Source: Actinopolymorpha alba DSM 45243
Lineage (GTDB): Bacteria; Actinomycetota; Actinomycetes; Propionibacteriales; Actinopolymorphaceae
Assembly (NCBI RefSeq): GCF_000373925.1
Contig: NZ_KB892747.1
Coordinates: 1 to 38,822 of the forward strand
Direction: 5' to 3'
Length of the DNA stretch: 38,822 nt
Shown here: piece after piece, positions 1 through 9,078 of the stretch
How the letters are laid out: every line of letters starts with the position of its first letter
Position numbering within the stretch: the stretch's first letter is position 1
Program-made: the position numbers and the translations under genes
The notes under the pieces: generated by a model
Databases searched by the model: none
Told to the model about the DNA's origin: nothing
The model's input: the letters and a program-made list of their open reading frames with translations, nothing else

Positions 1-354
1 GGGCAGCTGCTGAGCCTGCATCCACTGGCGAAACGCTTCCTCCGCGGACTCCCGGCAGAGTTCGTGCAGTCACTCAACCAACGCTGCACCTGGATGCTCT
101 GCAGACGCCCAGCAATCAGCTGCGACCTCGACCACACCAAACCCTACGCCCAAGGCGGCGAAACCTCCGTCGCGAACATGGCACCACTCTGCCGACGCCA
201 CCACCGCGTGAAAACCGAAGGCGACTGGAAAGTCGAACAAACCAGCCCAGGCCACCTCACCTACACCGACCCACACGGACGGCAGTACGAGGTCACCCCA
301 CCACGACTTACCGATCCCGTGGAACCCGCCGATCCGGATCCGCCGCCGTTCTAA
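1..354 (+). CDS. HNH endonuclease, 13E12/DUF222 type, C-terminal part
   Basis: The frame is open from the first base, so only the last 117 codons are present. An HNH nuclease signature is visible: CTWMLCRRPAISCDLDHTKP, then a GGET segment and PLCRRHHRVK, which supply the Cys-x-Cys/His metal ligands, the Asp-His pair and the closing HH of the fold. In the 13E12/REP13E12 family a long DUF222 domain precedes this module; it must lie upstream of the window. The members are multicopy actinobacterial proteins of uncertain role, usually regarded as mobile or selfish. The C-terminus is short and Pro/Asp-rich. It is a different copy from the DUF222-HNH gene at the other end of the window, since the residues around the HNH core differ. 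Confidence 0.85.
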   Translation, partial: GQLLSLHPLAKRFLRGLPAEFVQSLNQRCTWMLCRRPAISCDLDHTKPYAQGGETSVANMAPLCRRHHRVKTEGDWKVEQTSPGHLTYTDPHGRQYEVTPPRLTDPVEPADPDPPPF

Positions 355-388
355 CCGGCGCACGGGGAAGCCACAAGCAAACAAGACA

Positions 389-430
389 GCAGGCTCGAGA
401 GCCCTTGAAAGGAAGGGCTATCGAGCCTGC
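389..430 (+). terminator. Long hairpin terminator after the HNH gene
   Basis: Arms GCAGGCTCGA (389-398) and TCGAGCCTGC (421-430) pair perfectly. An inner stem AGCCCTT/AAGGGCT (400-406, 413-419) closes on a 6-nt loop, with one G/A mismatch between the stems. The hairpin lies 34 nt after the HNH stop and has no T-run, as is common for actinobacterial terminators. Its core recurs at 743-760. Confidence 0.7.
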
Positions 431-651
431 CGGCATATCCGAGCGATTTCAGGTCGGCACCCGCAGCCCGCCTTCAGTTTTCCCGCCGACCGTCCCCTTC
501 CGCCGGTGGGCGCCGTTCACGACCGGCGGGCCCACCAGTTGAGGTAGGCACTACAGAGCAGCGCTGACCCGAAGCCCTGCTGGACATCATGGTCGTCATA
601 GATCGCCCGGGAATGGTCGAACACCCGCTCACCCCATGGCCCGACCTGCAT
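395..651. repeat. Imperfect direct duplicate of 738-1112
   Basis: This segment matches 738-1112 in the same orientation: the GAGCCCTT hairpin core, then a run from CCTGCCGGCATATCCGA through CGGCACCCGCAGCCCGCCTT, then the 3' end of the minus-strand hydrolase gene. The copy at 738-1112 carries roughly 120 extra bases in the middle (about 836-955), including a (GGGT)5 tract. The pattern suggests a tandem gene duplication followed by deletion. Confidence 0.7.
517..651 (-). pseudogene. C-terminal remnant of a duplicate of the 975-2666 hydrolase
   Basis: Read on the minus strand from 651 to the TGA at 517-519, the sequence gives 44 codons, starting MQVGPWGERVFDH and ending AYLNWWARRS. The intact gene ends MQAAPWGERVFDH to AYLNWYARRS, also 44 codons and in the same register. 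By eye 35 of 44 residues agree, with no gap or stop. Homology ends sharply at about 651, where the rest of the gene is missing. This is seen directly; the history (tandem duplication, then loss of the body) is inferred. It is very unlikely to encode a functional protein. Confidence 0.8.
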
Positions 652-726
652 CGATGACACAGAACCCAGCTACCCAGATCCTCGCCGTTCTATACGGCGC
701 GGAGAAGATGCGGGACAACACAACAC

Positions 727-780
727 GCCGGCAGGCCTGAGAGCCCTTGCAGAGAAGGGCCGGCCCGCGGACCTGCCGGC
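727..780. terminator. Hairpin downstream of the 975-2666 gene
   Basis: Outer arms GCCGGCAGG (727-735) and CCTGCCGGC (772-780) enclose an inner stem GCCCTT/AAGGGC (743-748, 755-760). The structure lies about 195 nt past the hydrolase stop on the minus strand and has the same inner core as the hairpin at 389-430, so it belongs to the duplicated unit. Confidence 0.5.
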
Positions 781-852
781 ATATCCGATCGATTTCAGGT
801 CGGCACCCGCAGCCCGCCTTCTGTCTTCCCATCAAGCTGCTGGCTCCTGACT

Positions 853-872
853 GGGTGGGTGGGTGGGTGGGT
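853..872 (+). repeat. (GGGT)5 tract, G-quadruplex-type sequence
   Basis: Five perfect GGGT units in a row give five G3 runs with single-T loops, a pattern strongly associated with parallel G-quadruplexes. It lies about 100 nt beyond the stop of the minus-strand hydrolase gene, with the G-rich strand on plus. Confidence 0.75.
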
Positions 873-974
873 CGGCGATCGACCACACCGATTTCCGCCG
901 ACCGGCCCCTTCCCGCCGACCGGACCTTCCTGCCAGGCCAGTCCCGACCGTCCCTTCCCGTCGGCGGGCGCCGT

Positions 975-2666
975 TCACGACCGGCGGGCGTACCAGTTGA
1001 GGTAGGCAACGCTGAGCAGCCCGGACCCGAAGCCCGGCTGGACATCACGATCGTCATAGATCGCCCGGGCGTGGTCAAACACCCGCTCACCCCATGGTGC
1101 GGCCTGCATCCAACGCGGCGCCTGAAGGTACTGCCCGGATGGTGCGAGTCCACCCGTGCCGTCGACCCGGACGAAGCTCGTCGCGATGTCGCCGTCGGTG
1201 GTGGCGAGATTGCGGGTGTACGTCCGCGCGAACCTCACCAGGTCAACACCGCGGAAGGCCATGCCGTAACGGAAAGCGAGCACGGCGAACTCGACGTCGA
1301 TGGCGCCATGGCTCAGGTCTTCGTACTGCCGGTTACCCGCACCAGGCCGACCATACGCCGGGGTGTACGCGGAGATATCGGTCGCCGGATCCCCCGTCTT
1401 GGCATAGCCCAGATAGACCTGACTGAACTTCGGCCAGTACGGCCAGATGTAGGCGCCGCCCCCGTCAACCTCCAGTTGCGCGGCGTACATCGTCGCCAAC
1501 CCAAGCACCCGCTCGCGGTACGCCGCACTGCCGGTTGCCTTCGCGAGCTCCGCATACGTGCATCCCAGGGCCACACTCTGGTTGATCGGCTGGGCGGTGC
1601 CGTCATAGGGCACCGGCATGCCCTTGGGCCACTGGAAATAGCCGGCGCCGACGCCGGCGCCGACGCCGGCCCCGGCGCCACCCTCACCCTGCCGCCACTC
1701 CGGGTCGTGAACGGCGACCGCATCGACCACGGCAGCGAGGTACTCGTCGGCCTTCGCCTTGTAACGCGGCGTCTTCCGCAGCTGCGGATCGCCATAGACC
1801 AGCCGCACGAAAGCGGCCAGCGGATAGGTGATCATGCCCGTGTGCACCGCGAAGATCACCGGCTGGGACTCGAGCGCGACAACCCCCTGGGCCGGCATGC
1901 CCGCCGCCGAAGGATCGGTGCGCAGGTCTCGTGCCGTGACCATTGTCGTCGACGGATAGGCCGCATAGATCCGCCTGACCACGTAGTCAGGGCTCGCCGG
2001 ATCCATCGTGACGTCGGTGAACGTATCGACCCGTGCGTAGTTGCGGTTCCTGACCTCCAGCGTGAAGCGCCCGTCGCCGCTGCCGGCCCGCACCGTGGCA
2101 GTCGCCAGGTCGGCGTAGGCCAGGGCGCTGCGGACCTCGAGCACCGGCTGCCCCGCGCCGTCAGTGAGCCGCGCGACACCAACCGTGTAAGGATGCATCG
2201 CCCGCCACGCCGGCTGTGACCGGCCGCTGTAGTCGGCGACGCCACGGACGCTGTCGCGGGTCGCGAGCATCAGGTCGACGTTGTGGATGATCCGATCGAG
2301 GTAGTAGGTGTCGCGGTACGCCTCGTACATCCGGACGAACCCGAGCAGCGCATAGGACTGACCCCACGCAAGACCGCCGTGCTCGTTGGGTTCGTCCGGC
2401 TGCCCGGAGACACCACTGTCGTGGAACGCGCGGTCGAAGGCGTCGAAAGTCGCCCGGGCCGTGTAGTCGTACGCCGCCGCGCGGGCCACGCCAGGCAAGG
2501 CGACGTTGACAAGTCCCCCACCGAGCACGCCACCGCCACCGGCGACCAGCGCGGCAAGGCCAGCCTGACGGAGGAACCCGCGCCGGCTCCGGCCCCCGCC
2601 ACCGGCGGGGCGAGCGGCAGCGGCCGGCAGGAACGGACCGCTGGATGGTTCGGACTGGTGAGACAT
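975..2666 (-). CDS. Tat-exported probable (alpha/alpha)6-barrel carbohydrate-active protein
   Basis: A 563-residue secreted protein. The start at 2666 (MSHQSEPSS) is chosen because AGAGGG lies upstream at good spacing; a longer reading from 2732 only adds an Arg-rich stretch. A twin-arginine signal follows: RRGFLRQAG, then a hydrophobic Ala/Gly/Leu segment ending near VARAAA, so export of the folded protein is likely. There is no lipobox Cys. The mature part is rich in Trp, Tyr and Ala helices. GLAWGQSYALLGFVRMYEAY (N-terminal third) and YEDLSHGAIDVEFAVLA (C-terminal third) look like active-site helices of six-hairpin glycosidases, lyases or epimerases. It is the last gene of the transport operon, 93 nt after the deacetylase-like gene and beyond a hairpin, and probably acts on a glycan outside the cell. 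The exact family is not recognised. A Gly/Ala/Val low-complexity linker sits mid-protein. A decayed copy of its 3' end lies at 517-651. Confidence 0.6.
   Translation of the reverse strand: MSHQSEPSSGPFLPAAAARPAGGGGRSRRGFLRQAGLAALVAGGGGVLGGGLVNVALPGVARAAAYDYTARATFDAFDRAFHDSGVSGQPDEPNEHGGLAWGQSYALLGFVRMYEAYRDTYYLDRIIHNVDLMLATRDSVRGVADYSGRSQPAWRAMHPYTVGVARLTDGAGQPVLEVRSALAYADLATATVRAGSGDGRFTLEVRNRNYARVDTFTDVTMDPASPDYVVRRIYAAYPSTTMVTARDLRTDPSAAGMPAQGVVALESQPVIFAVHTGMITYPLAAFVRLVYGDPQLRKTPRYKAKADEYLAAVVDAVAVHDPEWRQGEGGAGAGVGAGVGAGYFQWPKGMPVPYDGTAQPINQSVALGCTYAELAKATGSAAYRERVLGLATMYAAQLEVDGGGAYIWPYWPKFSQVYLGYAKTGDPATDISAYTPAYGRPGAGNRQYEDLSHGAIDVEFAVLAFRYGMAFRGVDLVRFARTYTRNLATTDGDIATSFVRVDGTGGLAPSGQYLQAPRWMQAAPWGERVFDHARAIYDDRDVQPGFGSGLLSVAYLNWYARRS
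1641..1679. repeat. 12-bp tandem repeat coding a Gly-Ala-Val linker
   Basis: GCCGGCGCCGAC occurs twice head to tail (1641-1652, 1653-1664), followed by a diverged third unit. On the minus strand it encodes the GAGAGVGAGVGAG linker of the exported protein. Repeat-unit slippage could change the linker length between strains. Confidence 0.7.
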
Positions 2667-2714
2667 TGGTACACACCCTCTTTCCCTGAGAGCCGACCGA
2701 GGCCACCCGTCCAT

Positions 2715-2752
2715 CGCCGGGCGGCGGCTCACCCCCGCGAGCCCGCCCGGCG
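2715..2752 (-). terminator. Intergenic hairpin inside the transport operon
   Basis: CGCCGGGCGG (2715-2724) and CCGCCCGGCG (2743-2752) form a perfect 10-bp stem in the 93-nt gap between the deacetylase-like gene and the exported enzyme gene. It could be a partial terminator or RNA-stabilising stem that lowers expression of the last gene. Confidence 0.45.
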
Positions 2753-2759
2753 TGGACCG

Positions 2760-4282
2760 CTAGCCGGTTGGCCGCACGGTGAATGACGACGTACCCGCCG
2801 GAAGGTCAGCGGCGAGCTCAAGCAGCAGGCGTCCGTGCCGGGTCACGACGCTCGCCCTGGCGGCACCAGACACCACAACGAACGCAGCGTTCTCGGCAAG
2901 CCCTGGCACCGCAAGCAACACTCCGGCCCCCTTCACCGCCTGCTCCGCGGTGATCTCGACCCGGAGCTCCCCATCGGCGGACGAAACGGCGAGTTGAACA
3001 CCGCGCCGACCGCGTTCCCAGCTGTTGAGCTGCTCACTGGTCCACCACGGCATGCCCCGGCGCCGCGCCTCGGCCGCCACCTGGCGGCAGGCCTCCGCGA
3101 CGTCGGGCTTGGTGTGCAGGTGGGCGGAATGGAACAGGAAGTGCGCGACACCGTGGAGAGCGAGGACCTCGTCGAGAATGACGTCCCGGATCGAAATGTG
3201 GCTGGCCCAGGCGAGGTCCTGCGTGTGCAGCGGAAGCTCGAGCACATCGATCCGCCGGTTAAGCTCGGCGGCCCCTGCGATCGGGAACCACAGATGGCAC
3301 GAGCCGAACGGAAATCCGACGTTGCCCTGCTTGCTCGGCCCGCGCGACTGGTCGATCTGGATCCCGATCCGCTCGCACCACAGGAAGAACTCGTCCCAAC
3401 CCTCCCAGCGGGTGTAGTGGTTCTTGTTCGAGACGATGCCGTCCCGGCCGGTGAGCGCCTGGGCCCACGCGTACTGCGCCCGCAGCTGCGGCCAACCCCA
3501 GGAGGCGATGTCGGCGTCGCCCATCGCGTTGTAGTGCAACGCCTGCTCGTGCCCACGCGCGGCGATCTCCGCGACGATTTCCGGGGTGTACCCGCCCGGG
3601 AAACAGTGGCACCAGGTGACCTTGACGCCCGCCTGGTCGAAGACGTCGAGCCCACTGGCCGCCTGCTCGGAAACGTTGCCGTCGGAGTCGTGCGACATGT
3701 GGGCGACCGCGGGTACGCCGGCCGGCCAGTAGTGCAGCCACGGCAAGACCAGGTTGACACCGGCGGCGGCATCGAAGACCAGGGCCAGGAAGTCCAGTCT
3801 CAGCCGGTCGGCCATCGCCTGATGGAACATCGGCGGCGCCGCCTCTGGCGGATACACGTGGGGAAACTCGCCCTCGACGGTGGCCTCGCCGGGTGGCACC
3901 GCCCGGTCGGTGACGTACGACAGGGTGATCCCGTCATCGCACTTGAGCAGGCCGTCGTCGACCGGGCTGGAGCCGTCGGGTGCGGGGGTGCCGTCCTTCT
4001 CGACCGGAACTCCCTGCTGGATCTCGACGATCCGCTGCCAGATACCCGGGTCAAATGCTGTCTCGCCGGCACTCGTCACCAGCCGGCCCTCGTGGGGGTA
4101 CACCGCCACCACGTCGCCGGTGGCCAGCCGGCCGGCCGCCTCCTCCGGTCCGATCACGGTGTACGGCAGGCGCAGGTGGTCGAGGACCTCCGTGCAGTAG
4201 AGCCACCAGGCGTTCTCGCCGGCAGCGTGCGCGGCCGCCACGATCTCCTGGTCAAGCACCACCACGATCGGGCTGGTCGAAC

Positions 4283-4286
<4 letters not shown>
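2760..4286 (-). CDS. Polysaccharide-deacetylase-like protein with an amidotransferase-like N-terminus
   Basis: A 508-residue protein without signal peptide. The start is GTG at 4286, overlapping the preceding ATPase stop as GTGA, with GAGGAGG upstream. Residues 1-100 (VVVLDQEIVAAAHAAGEN, then LRLPYTVIGPEEA and GDVVAVYPHEG) resemble the first half of a glutamine-amidotransferase/ThuA-like fold. The middle has NodB-type deacetylase marks: HMSHDSDGN in place of the usual TxDDG, then ARGHEQALHYNAMGD supplying the HxxxxH pair, and later LHTQDLAWASH. The C-terminal 100 residues look like a small beta domain. Lack of an export signal, with an ABC importer encoded just upstream, suggests that it deacetylates or hydrolyses the imported compound in the cytoplasm (inference). 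The metal-ligand set is not standard, so the activity is uncertain. Confidence 0.6.
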
Positions 4287-5111
<825 letters not shown>

Positions 5112-5119
<8 letters not shown>

Positions 5120-6152
5120 CTGCCACCGCCTTCCAACAGGCCGTTTCCCTGCCGTCGGTCAGCGTCACCAGATCCTGGTCGGTCTGGCAGCGCGGGAGTT
5201 CGGCTCGCCCGCACCGTGGATGGAAGGCGCATCCCGACGGCAGCCTCGCCAGGTCGGGCGGGCTACCGGGGATCGGCAGCAACGGCCGCGCCCTATCGCC
5301 GAGCTCGACGCTGGAGCCCAGCAGGCCAACGGAATAAGGGTGTTGAGGCTCGTCGAGCAACGCGGTCGTCGGTGCCCGCTCCACCACCCGGCCGGCGTAC
5401 ATCACCACCACGTCGTCGCAGAAGTAGCGGGCCACACCGAGATCGTGGGTGATCATCACGATGCCGGTTCCGCGATTCTTGACCTCGACCAGCAGGTCGA
5501 GGATCTGCCGCTGCACCGTCACGTCCACCGCCGTCGTTGGTTCGTCGGCGATCAGCAGAGCCGGCTCGGTCAGCATCGCCATCGCGATCATCGCCCGCTG
5601 GCGCATGCCACCCGACAGCTGGAAGGGGTACGTACGGATCCGGCGTTCCGGCTCGGGAATCCCGACGTCGCCCAGGGCGCGCACCGCCCGCTCGCGCGCC
5701 TCGGTCTTGCCGCAGATCCCGTGCCACAGTAGGTGTTCGGTGAGCTGGCGTTCGAGGGTCAGCGTGGGATTCATCGCCTCCATGGCGTTCTGGAACACCA
5801 TGCCAACCTCGCGGCCACGCACCCGGCGTAACTCGCGTTCGGGCAGCGCCAGCAGATCGACCTCCCGGTGCGCGTCAGAGGCCGACCCGGAACCTCGCCG
5901 GTGGCCCCCGGACGCTCCAGCCCGCTTGGGAACCCGCAGGATCGCCTGCCCATTGGCGATCCGCGCCGTCCGCGGCAGCAGTCTCAGCAGACTTCGCGCG
6001 GTGACGGTCTTGCCACTCCCGCTCTCCCCCACAATCGCGAGCGCGCGGCCCGGCTCGACGTCGAAGCTGACTCCCTGCACCGCGCGCAAGGTCTCCTTGC
6101 CACGGACGAAGTGTGTGCGCAGGTCGCGCACCGACAGCAGGGGACCCGTCAT
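5112..6152 (-). CDS. Oligopeptide/dipeptide-type ABC transporter ATP-binding protein (OppD-like)
   Basis: A 346-residue ATPase, the partner of the OppF-like protein. Walker A GESGSGKT is at 42-49, the Q-loop VFQNAMEAMNP near 119-129, the signature LSGGMRQR near 179-186, Walker B LLIADE at 199-204, and the H-loop in IVMITHDLG. The C-terminal GCAFHPRCGRAELPRC is the oligopeptide_trans C-terminal extension typical of OppD/DppD. An insertion at about residues 72-105 (Gly/Arg/Ser-rich, GGHRRGSGSASDAHR) lengthens the segment before the Q-loop. It overlaps the permease gene upstream by 4 nt and the OppF-like gene downstream by 8 nt. Confidence 0.9.
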
Positions 6153-7072
6153 CGTTGCTCACCACTCGCGTCGAAGGCGTCCCGCAGTCCGTCGCCCACC
6201 CAGGTGAACGCCAGCAGCGTGAGCGCGAAGAGCACCGCCGGGAACACCATCATGTGCGGCGCCGCCAGGAGGTACTTCATACCGTCGGTGATCATCGCTC
6301 CCCACGACGGCGTGGGTGGCTGGACACCGAGCCCCAGTAGCGCGAGGCCCGCCTCCGCGGCGATCGCGGCCGGGATGGCGAAGCTGGTCGTCACCAGGAT
6401 GGGCCCGATGGCGTTCGGCAAGATGTACTTGACAGCGATCGTCGGGCCACGCGCCCCCATCGCGCGGGCGGCCTCGACATAGTCACGTTGTTTCAGGGCA
6501 AGCACCTGCGCGCGCACCAGCCGGGCCTGCGTCACCCACGACGCGATGCCGATGGCGAGGATCAGGGCGAAGAGACTGCGCCCGAGCACCGTGACCAGTA
6601 CGACCGCGAAGAGATAGCTCGGGAACGCGTACATCACGTCGGTGAAGCCCATCAACACCTGCTCGATCCGGCCGCCGCGGTAGCCCGCGACCAGCCCGAT
6701 GAGCAACGCGAGCACGAGCGCGGTCAGCTCCGCGCCGAACGCCACGAACAACGCCGTTCGCAGGCCGTAGATCAGCCGGCTGGCGACGTCGCGACCCAGC
6801 AGGTCGGTGCCGAGCAGATGCCCCGGCGTACCAATCGGCGTGAGGCGTGCGTTGTAGTCGGTCTCGGCGTAGTGATGCGTAGCGACCCACGGCGCGGCTA
6901 GCGCCAGAAGCACGAGCAGGCCACAGAAGATCAGGCTCACGAACGCGAGCCGGTTGGAGCGGAATCGATCCCAGGCCCGGGCCCACTGGCCGCGCGGCCG
7001 GGGTGCGTCGGCTACTGGACTTCCTGCGCCGAGATCGGTGGCGAGAGTTTCCGACGTCGCGATCGTACCCAC
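6149..7072 (-). CDS. ABC transporter permease (OppC/DppC-like)
   Basis: An inner-membrane permease of 307 residues. After a polar N-terminus of about 35 residues comes a first membrane helix (LAFVSLIFCGLLVLLALAAP), a periplasmic loop with the family HLLGTDLLGRDV motif, and about five more helices. The EAA coupling loop is AARAMGARGPTIAVKYILPN, which contacts the ATPases. The chosen GTG start at 7072 makes the gene overlap the DppB-like gene by 61 nt. The Shine-Dalgarno there is poor, so a slightly shorter N-terminus cannot be excluded. Confidence 0.88.
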   Translation of the reverse strand: MGTIATSETLATDLGAGSPVADAPRPRGQWARAWDRFRSNRLAFVSLIFCGLLVLLALAAPWVATHHYAETDYNARLTPIGTPGHLLGTDLLGRDVASRLIYGLRTALFVAFGAELTALVLALLIGLVAGYRGGRIEQVLMGFTDVMYAFPSYLFAVVLVTVLGRSLFALILAIGIASWVTQARLVRAQVLALKQRDYVEAARAMGARGPTIAVKYILPNAIGPILVTTSFAIPAAIAAEAGLALLGLGVQPPTPSWGAMITDGMKYLLAAPHMMVFPAVLFALTLLAFTWVGDGLRDAFDASGEQR

Positions 7073-8109
7073 CCCCTGTCCTTGTCCTTGCCGTTCCGGC
7101 CCGCACTGTCCTTGCCTGATCCGGTCCCCGCCCGCCGCGGCCCGCCCCCGCCATCCGCGCGGATCCTCGGGTCGAGAACGCCGTACACCAGATCGACCAG
7201 CAGGTTGGTGACCATCAGGATCACCGCGAAGAAGAGCGTGCTGCCCATCAGCAGCGGCATGTCCCGGCTGGCCGCGGCCGTCGCGAAGTACAACCCGAGA
7301 CCGGGAATGCGGAACAGCGCCTCGATGAAGACGGTGCCCGTCATCAGGCTTGCCAGCAACGGGCCGACCACAGTGACCAGCGGGATGAGTGAGTTACGCA
7401 GCGCGTGCCGGATGATGACGGTGCGCCGCGGTCCACCTTTGGCGAACGCCGCCGTGACGTACTCCTCCCGCAGGGTCTCGAGCATGCTCGACCGCACATA
7501 CCGCGCGAGGACCGCGGCCGGACCGATGGCCAGCGCCAGCACCGGCATCAGGAGGTTCTGTGGGCCCTGCCACCCACTCGACGGCAGCAGGTGGAGGGTC
7601 GCGGTGAACAGCAGGACCAGGAACGCCGCGCTGAGGAATCCCGGCAACGCGTGCCCCAGCGTGACCAGGAACATCATCCCGTGGTCAGCCGGGGAGTTCT
7701 GCCGCAGCGCGGCGAAGACGCCGATCGGCAACGCGATCAGCAGCGCCAGGATGACTGAGAGCAGCGCGAGCGTCGCCGAGATCGGGAACGCCGTGGCGAT
7801 GATCTCCTGGACGTCCAGCGTCGGGTACTTGTACGACGGACCGAAGTCCCAGGTCACCGCGCCCTTCATGAAGATGAGGTACTGCTTCCACTGCGGGACG
7901 TCGGCGCCGTACCTCGACTCGAACGCGTTGACCACGTCCTCCGTGCCCGCCGACCCGATCGTCGTCGCCCCGCTGCTGATCCGCTGGATGTCGGCGAAGT
8001 TGCCCGGCGCCAGCTGCAGCAGGGTGAACGTGATGAGCGAGACCGCGACCAACGACAGCACCACGCGCCCCACGCGCCTGGCGAGGTAGCCGAGGAACCC
8101 GGTGCCCAC
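7012..8109 (-). CDS. ABC transporter permease (OppB/DppB-like) with a long basic tail
   Basis: An inner-membrane permease of 365 residues. It opens with GYLARRVGRVVLSLVAVSLITF, the classic DppB first helix, and has about six membrane segments. The EAA loop AFAKGGPRRTVIIRHALRN and the closing LVDLVYGVLDPRIR are family-typical. After DPRIR, where DppB proteins normally end, about 50 more residues rich in Gly, Lys, Arg and Asp follow (GGGGPRRAGTGSGKDSAGRN and on), and their coding bases overlap the start of the DppC-like gene. The start is GTG at 8109, five bases after the oxidoreductase stop. It works with the neighbouring permease, ATPases and binding protein. Confidence 0.88.
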   Translation of the reverse strand: MGTGFLGYLARRVGRVVLSLVAVSLITFTLLQLAPGNFADIQRISSGATTIGSAGTEDVVNAFESRYGADVPQWKQYLIFMKGAVTWDFGPSYKYPTLDVQEIIATAFPISATLALLSVILALLIALPIGVFAALRQNSPADHGMMFLVTLGHALPGFLSAAFLVLLFTATLHLLPSSGWQGPQNLLMPVLALAIGPAAVLARYVRSSMLETLREEYVTAAFAKGGPRRTVIIRHALRNSLIPLVTVVGPLLASLMTGTVFIEALFRIPGLGLYFATAAASRDMPLLMGSTLFFAVILMVTNLLVDLVYGVLDPRIRADGGGGPRRAGTGSGKDSAGRNGKDKDRGWVRSRRRKLSPPISAQEVQ

Positions 8110-8114
8110 CGTGC

Positions 8115-9002
8115 TCAGGCCCCGTCGAGTACGTCGGCCACGCGCACCCGGGCGCCGTCACGCTCGGCGGAGAGCACGCCGGCCCGCAGCACCGCGAGGA
8201 GTTCGAGCGTCTCCTCCGGGGCGATCGGCGGCGTGCCCGTGCGCGCCATCTCCGCCGCGGCCCGCACCTGGCCGGTGTAGAACCCGTCGAAGTCGGCGAT
8301 CCGGACGGCGTGGAGGTCCTCCTTGCCGTACGCGGTGATGTGGAACGCGTACGACGCGTCGCGCAACGTCTGCACGACAGCGCTCGGACCACCATCGGCG
8401 TACGACAGGACCGCCACGTCGCGGTCGGGCCAGGTGAAGCGCTGGACCCACTCGACTCCGGCCCCGGCGACGGCGTACAACTGCTCGACGGCGTGGACGC
8501 CGTAGTAGTACCACTCACCTGGCCCCACACTGACCACCGACGACAGCGCGCCGAGCGCGGCGAGCCGCTCGCGTTCGGCGTCGAGCTCGACCGCGAACCT
8601 CAGCGCCGACGAGCTGGTCACCGGGGTGCTCCGCTTCGCCGCCAGCGCGAACAGCTCCTTCGCCTCCGCGAGGTCCACCGCCATCGGCTTGTCGAGGAAC
8701 GCCGGGATGCCCGCGTCCACGAAGGGCCGGGCGAGCGGGACGTGGTGGGCCCCTCCCCCGGTGTCGTCGACGACGAGCACCAGGTCGGTCTCGCTCAACC
8801 GCTCCGTCGGCTCGGTGGCCACGTGCGGGATGTCGTACCTCTCGGCCAGCGTCGCAGCATCGGGCTGGTCGGAGCGGAGCTCACCGCCCCACACCCAGGC
8901 GACCCGCGCACCCTCGACGACACCACGCTCGTTGAGCAGCCGGGCATATGCTCCCGCGTGCGAGGTGTTGACTCCGACCAGCCCAACCCGCAAGTCGCTC
9001 AT
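8115..9002 (-). CDS. Gfo/Idh/MocA-type NAD(P)-dependent oxidoreductase
   Basis: A 295-residue protein. The start at 9002 (MSDLRVGLVG) is chosen over an upstream ATG because GAGGA lies 7 nt away. The N-terminal Rossmann motif is VGLVGVNTSHA, lacking the usual GxGxxG glycine pattern. The family Lys motif appears as FLDKPMAVDLAEA (Lys105), with Asp in place of the common Glu of EKP. The C-terminal half fits the alpha/beta substrate domain (VSVGPGEWYYYGVHAVE). Family members oxidise or epimerise sugars, inositols or amino-sugar derivatives. It lies between the binding-protein gene and the permeases of the operon, so its substrate is probably the imported compound. The weak nucleotide-binding glycines make cofactor binding less certain. 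Confidence 0.75.
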   Translation of the reverse strand: MSDLRVGLVGVNTSHAGAYARLLNERGVVEGARVAWVWGGELRSDQPDAATLAERYDIPHVATEPTERLSETDLVLVVDDTGGGAHHVPLARPFVDAGIPAFLDKPMAVDLAEAKELFALAAKRSTPVTSSSALRFAVELDAERERLAALGALSSVVSVGPGEWYYYGVHAVEQLYAVAGAGVEWVQRFTWPDRDVAVLSYADGGPSAVVQTLRDASYAFHITAYGKEDLHAVRIADFDGFYTGQVRAAAEMARTGTPPIAPEETLELLAVLRAGVLSAERDGARVRVADVLDGA

Positions 9003-9033
9003 GCGCGTCCTCGCTTCGCTCCGGGCGCGCATG
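9000..9033 (-). promoter_or_regulatory. Inverted repeat enclosing the oxidoreductase ribosome-binding site
   Basis: CATGCGCG (9026-9033 on the minus strand) pairs perfectly with CGCGCATG (9000-9007), which contains the start codon. The GAGGA ribosome-binding site lies in the loop. In the transcript this could modulate translation of the oxidoreductase. The 76-nt gap also holds two copies of GAGCGAAGCGAG. Confidence 0.4.
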
Positions 9034-9078
9034 AGGCCCCCCAAGCGCTGTGTTGAACGATTCGCTCGCTTCGCTCAC

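Noticed and set aside
747-2219. Long plus-strand open frame (490 codons) opposite the exported-enzyme gene
   Set aside because: It is antisense to a gene with a Tat signal and conserved motifs. The translation is Arg/Pro/Gly-rich without domain structure, as expected for a high-GC shadow frame.
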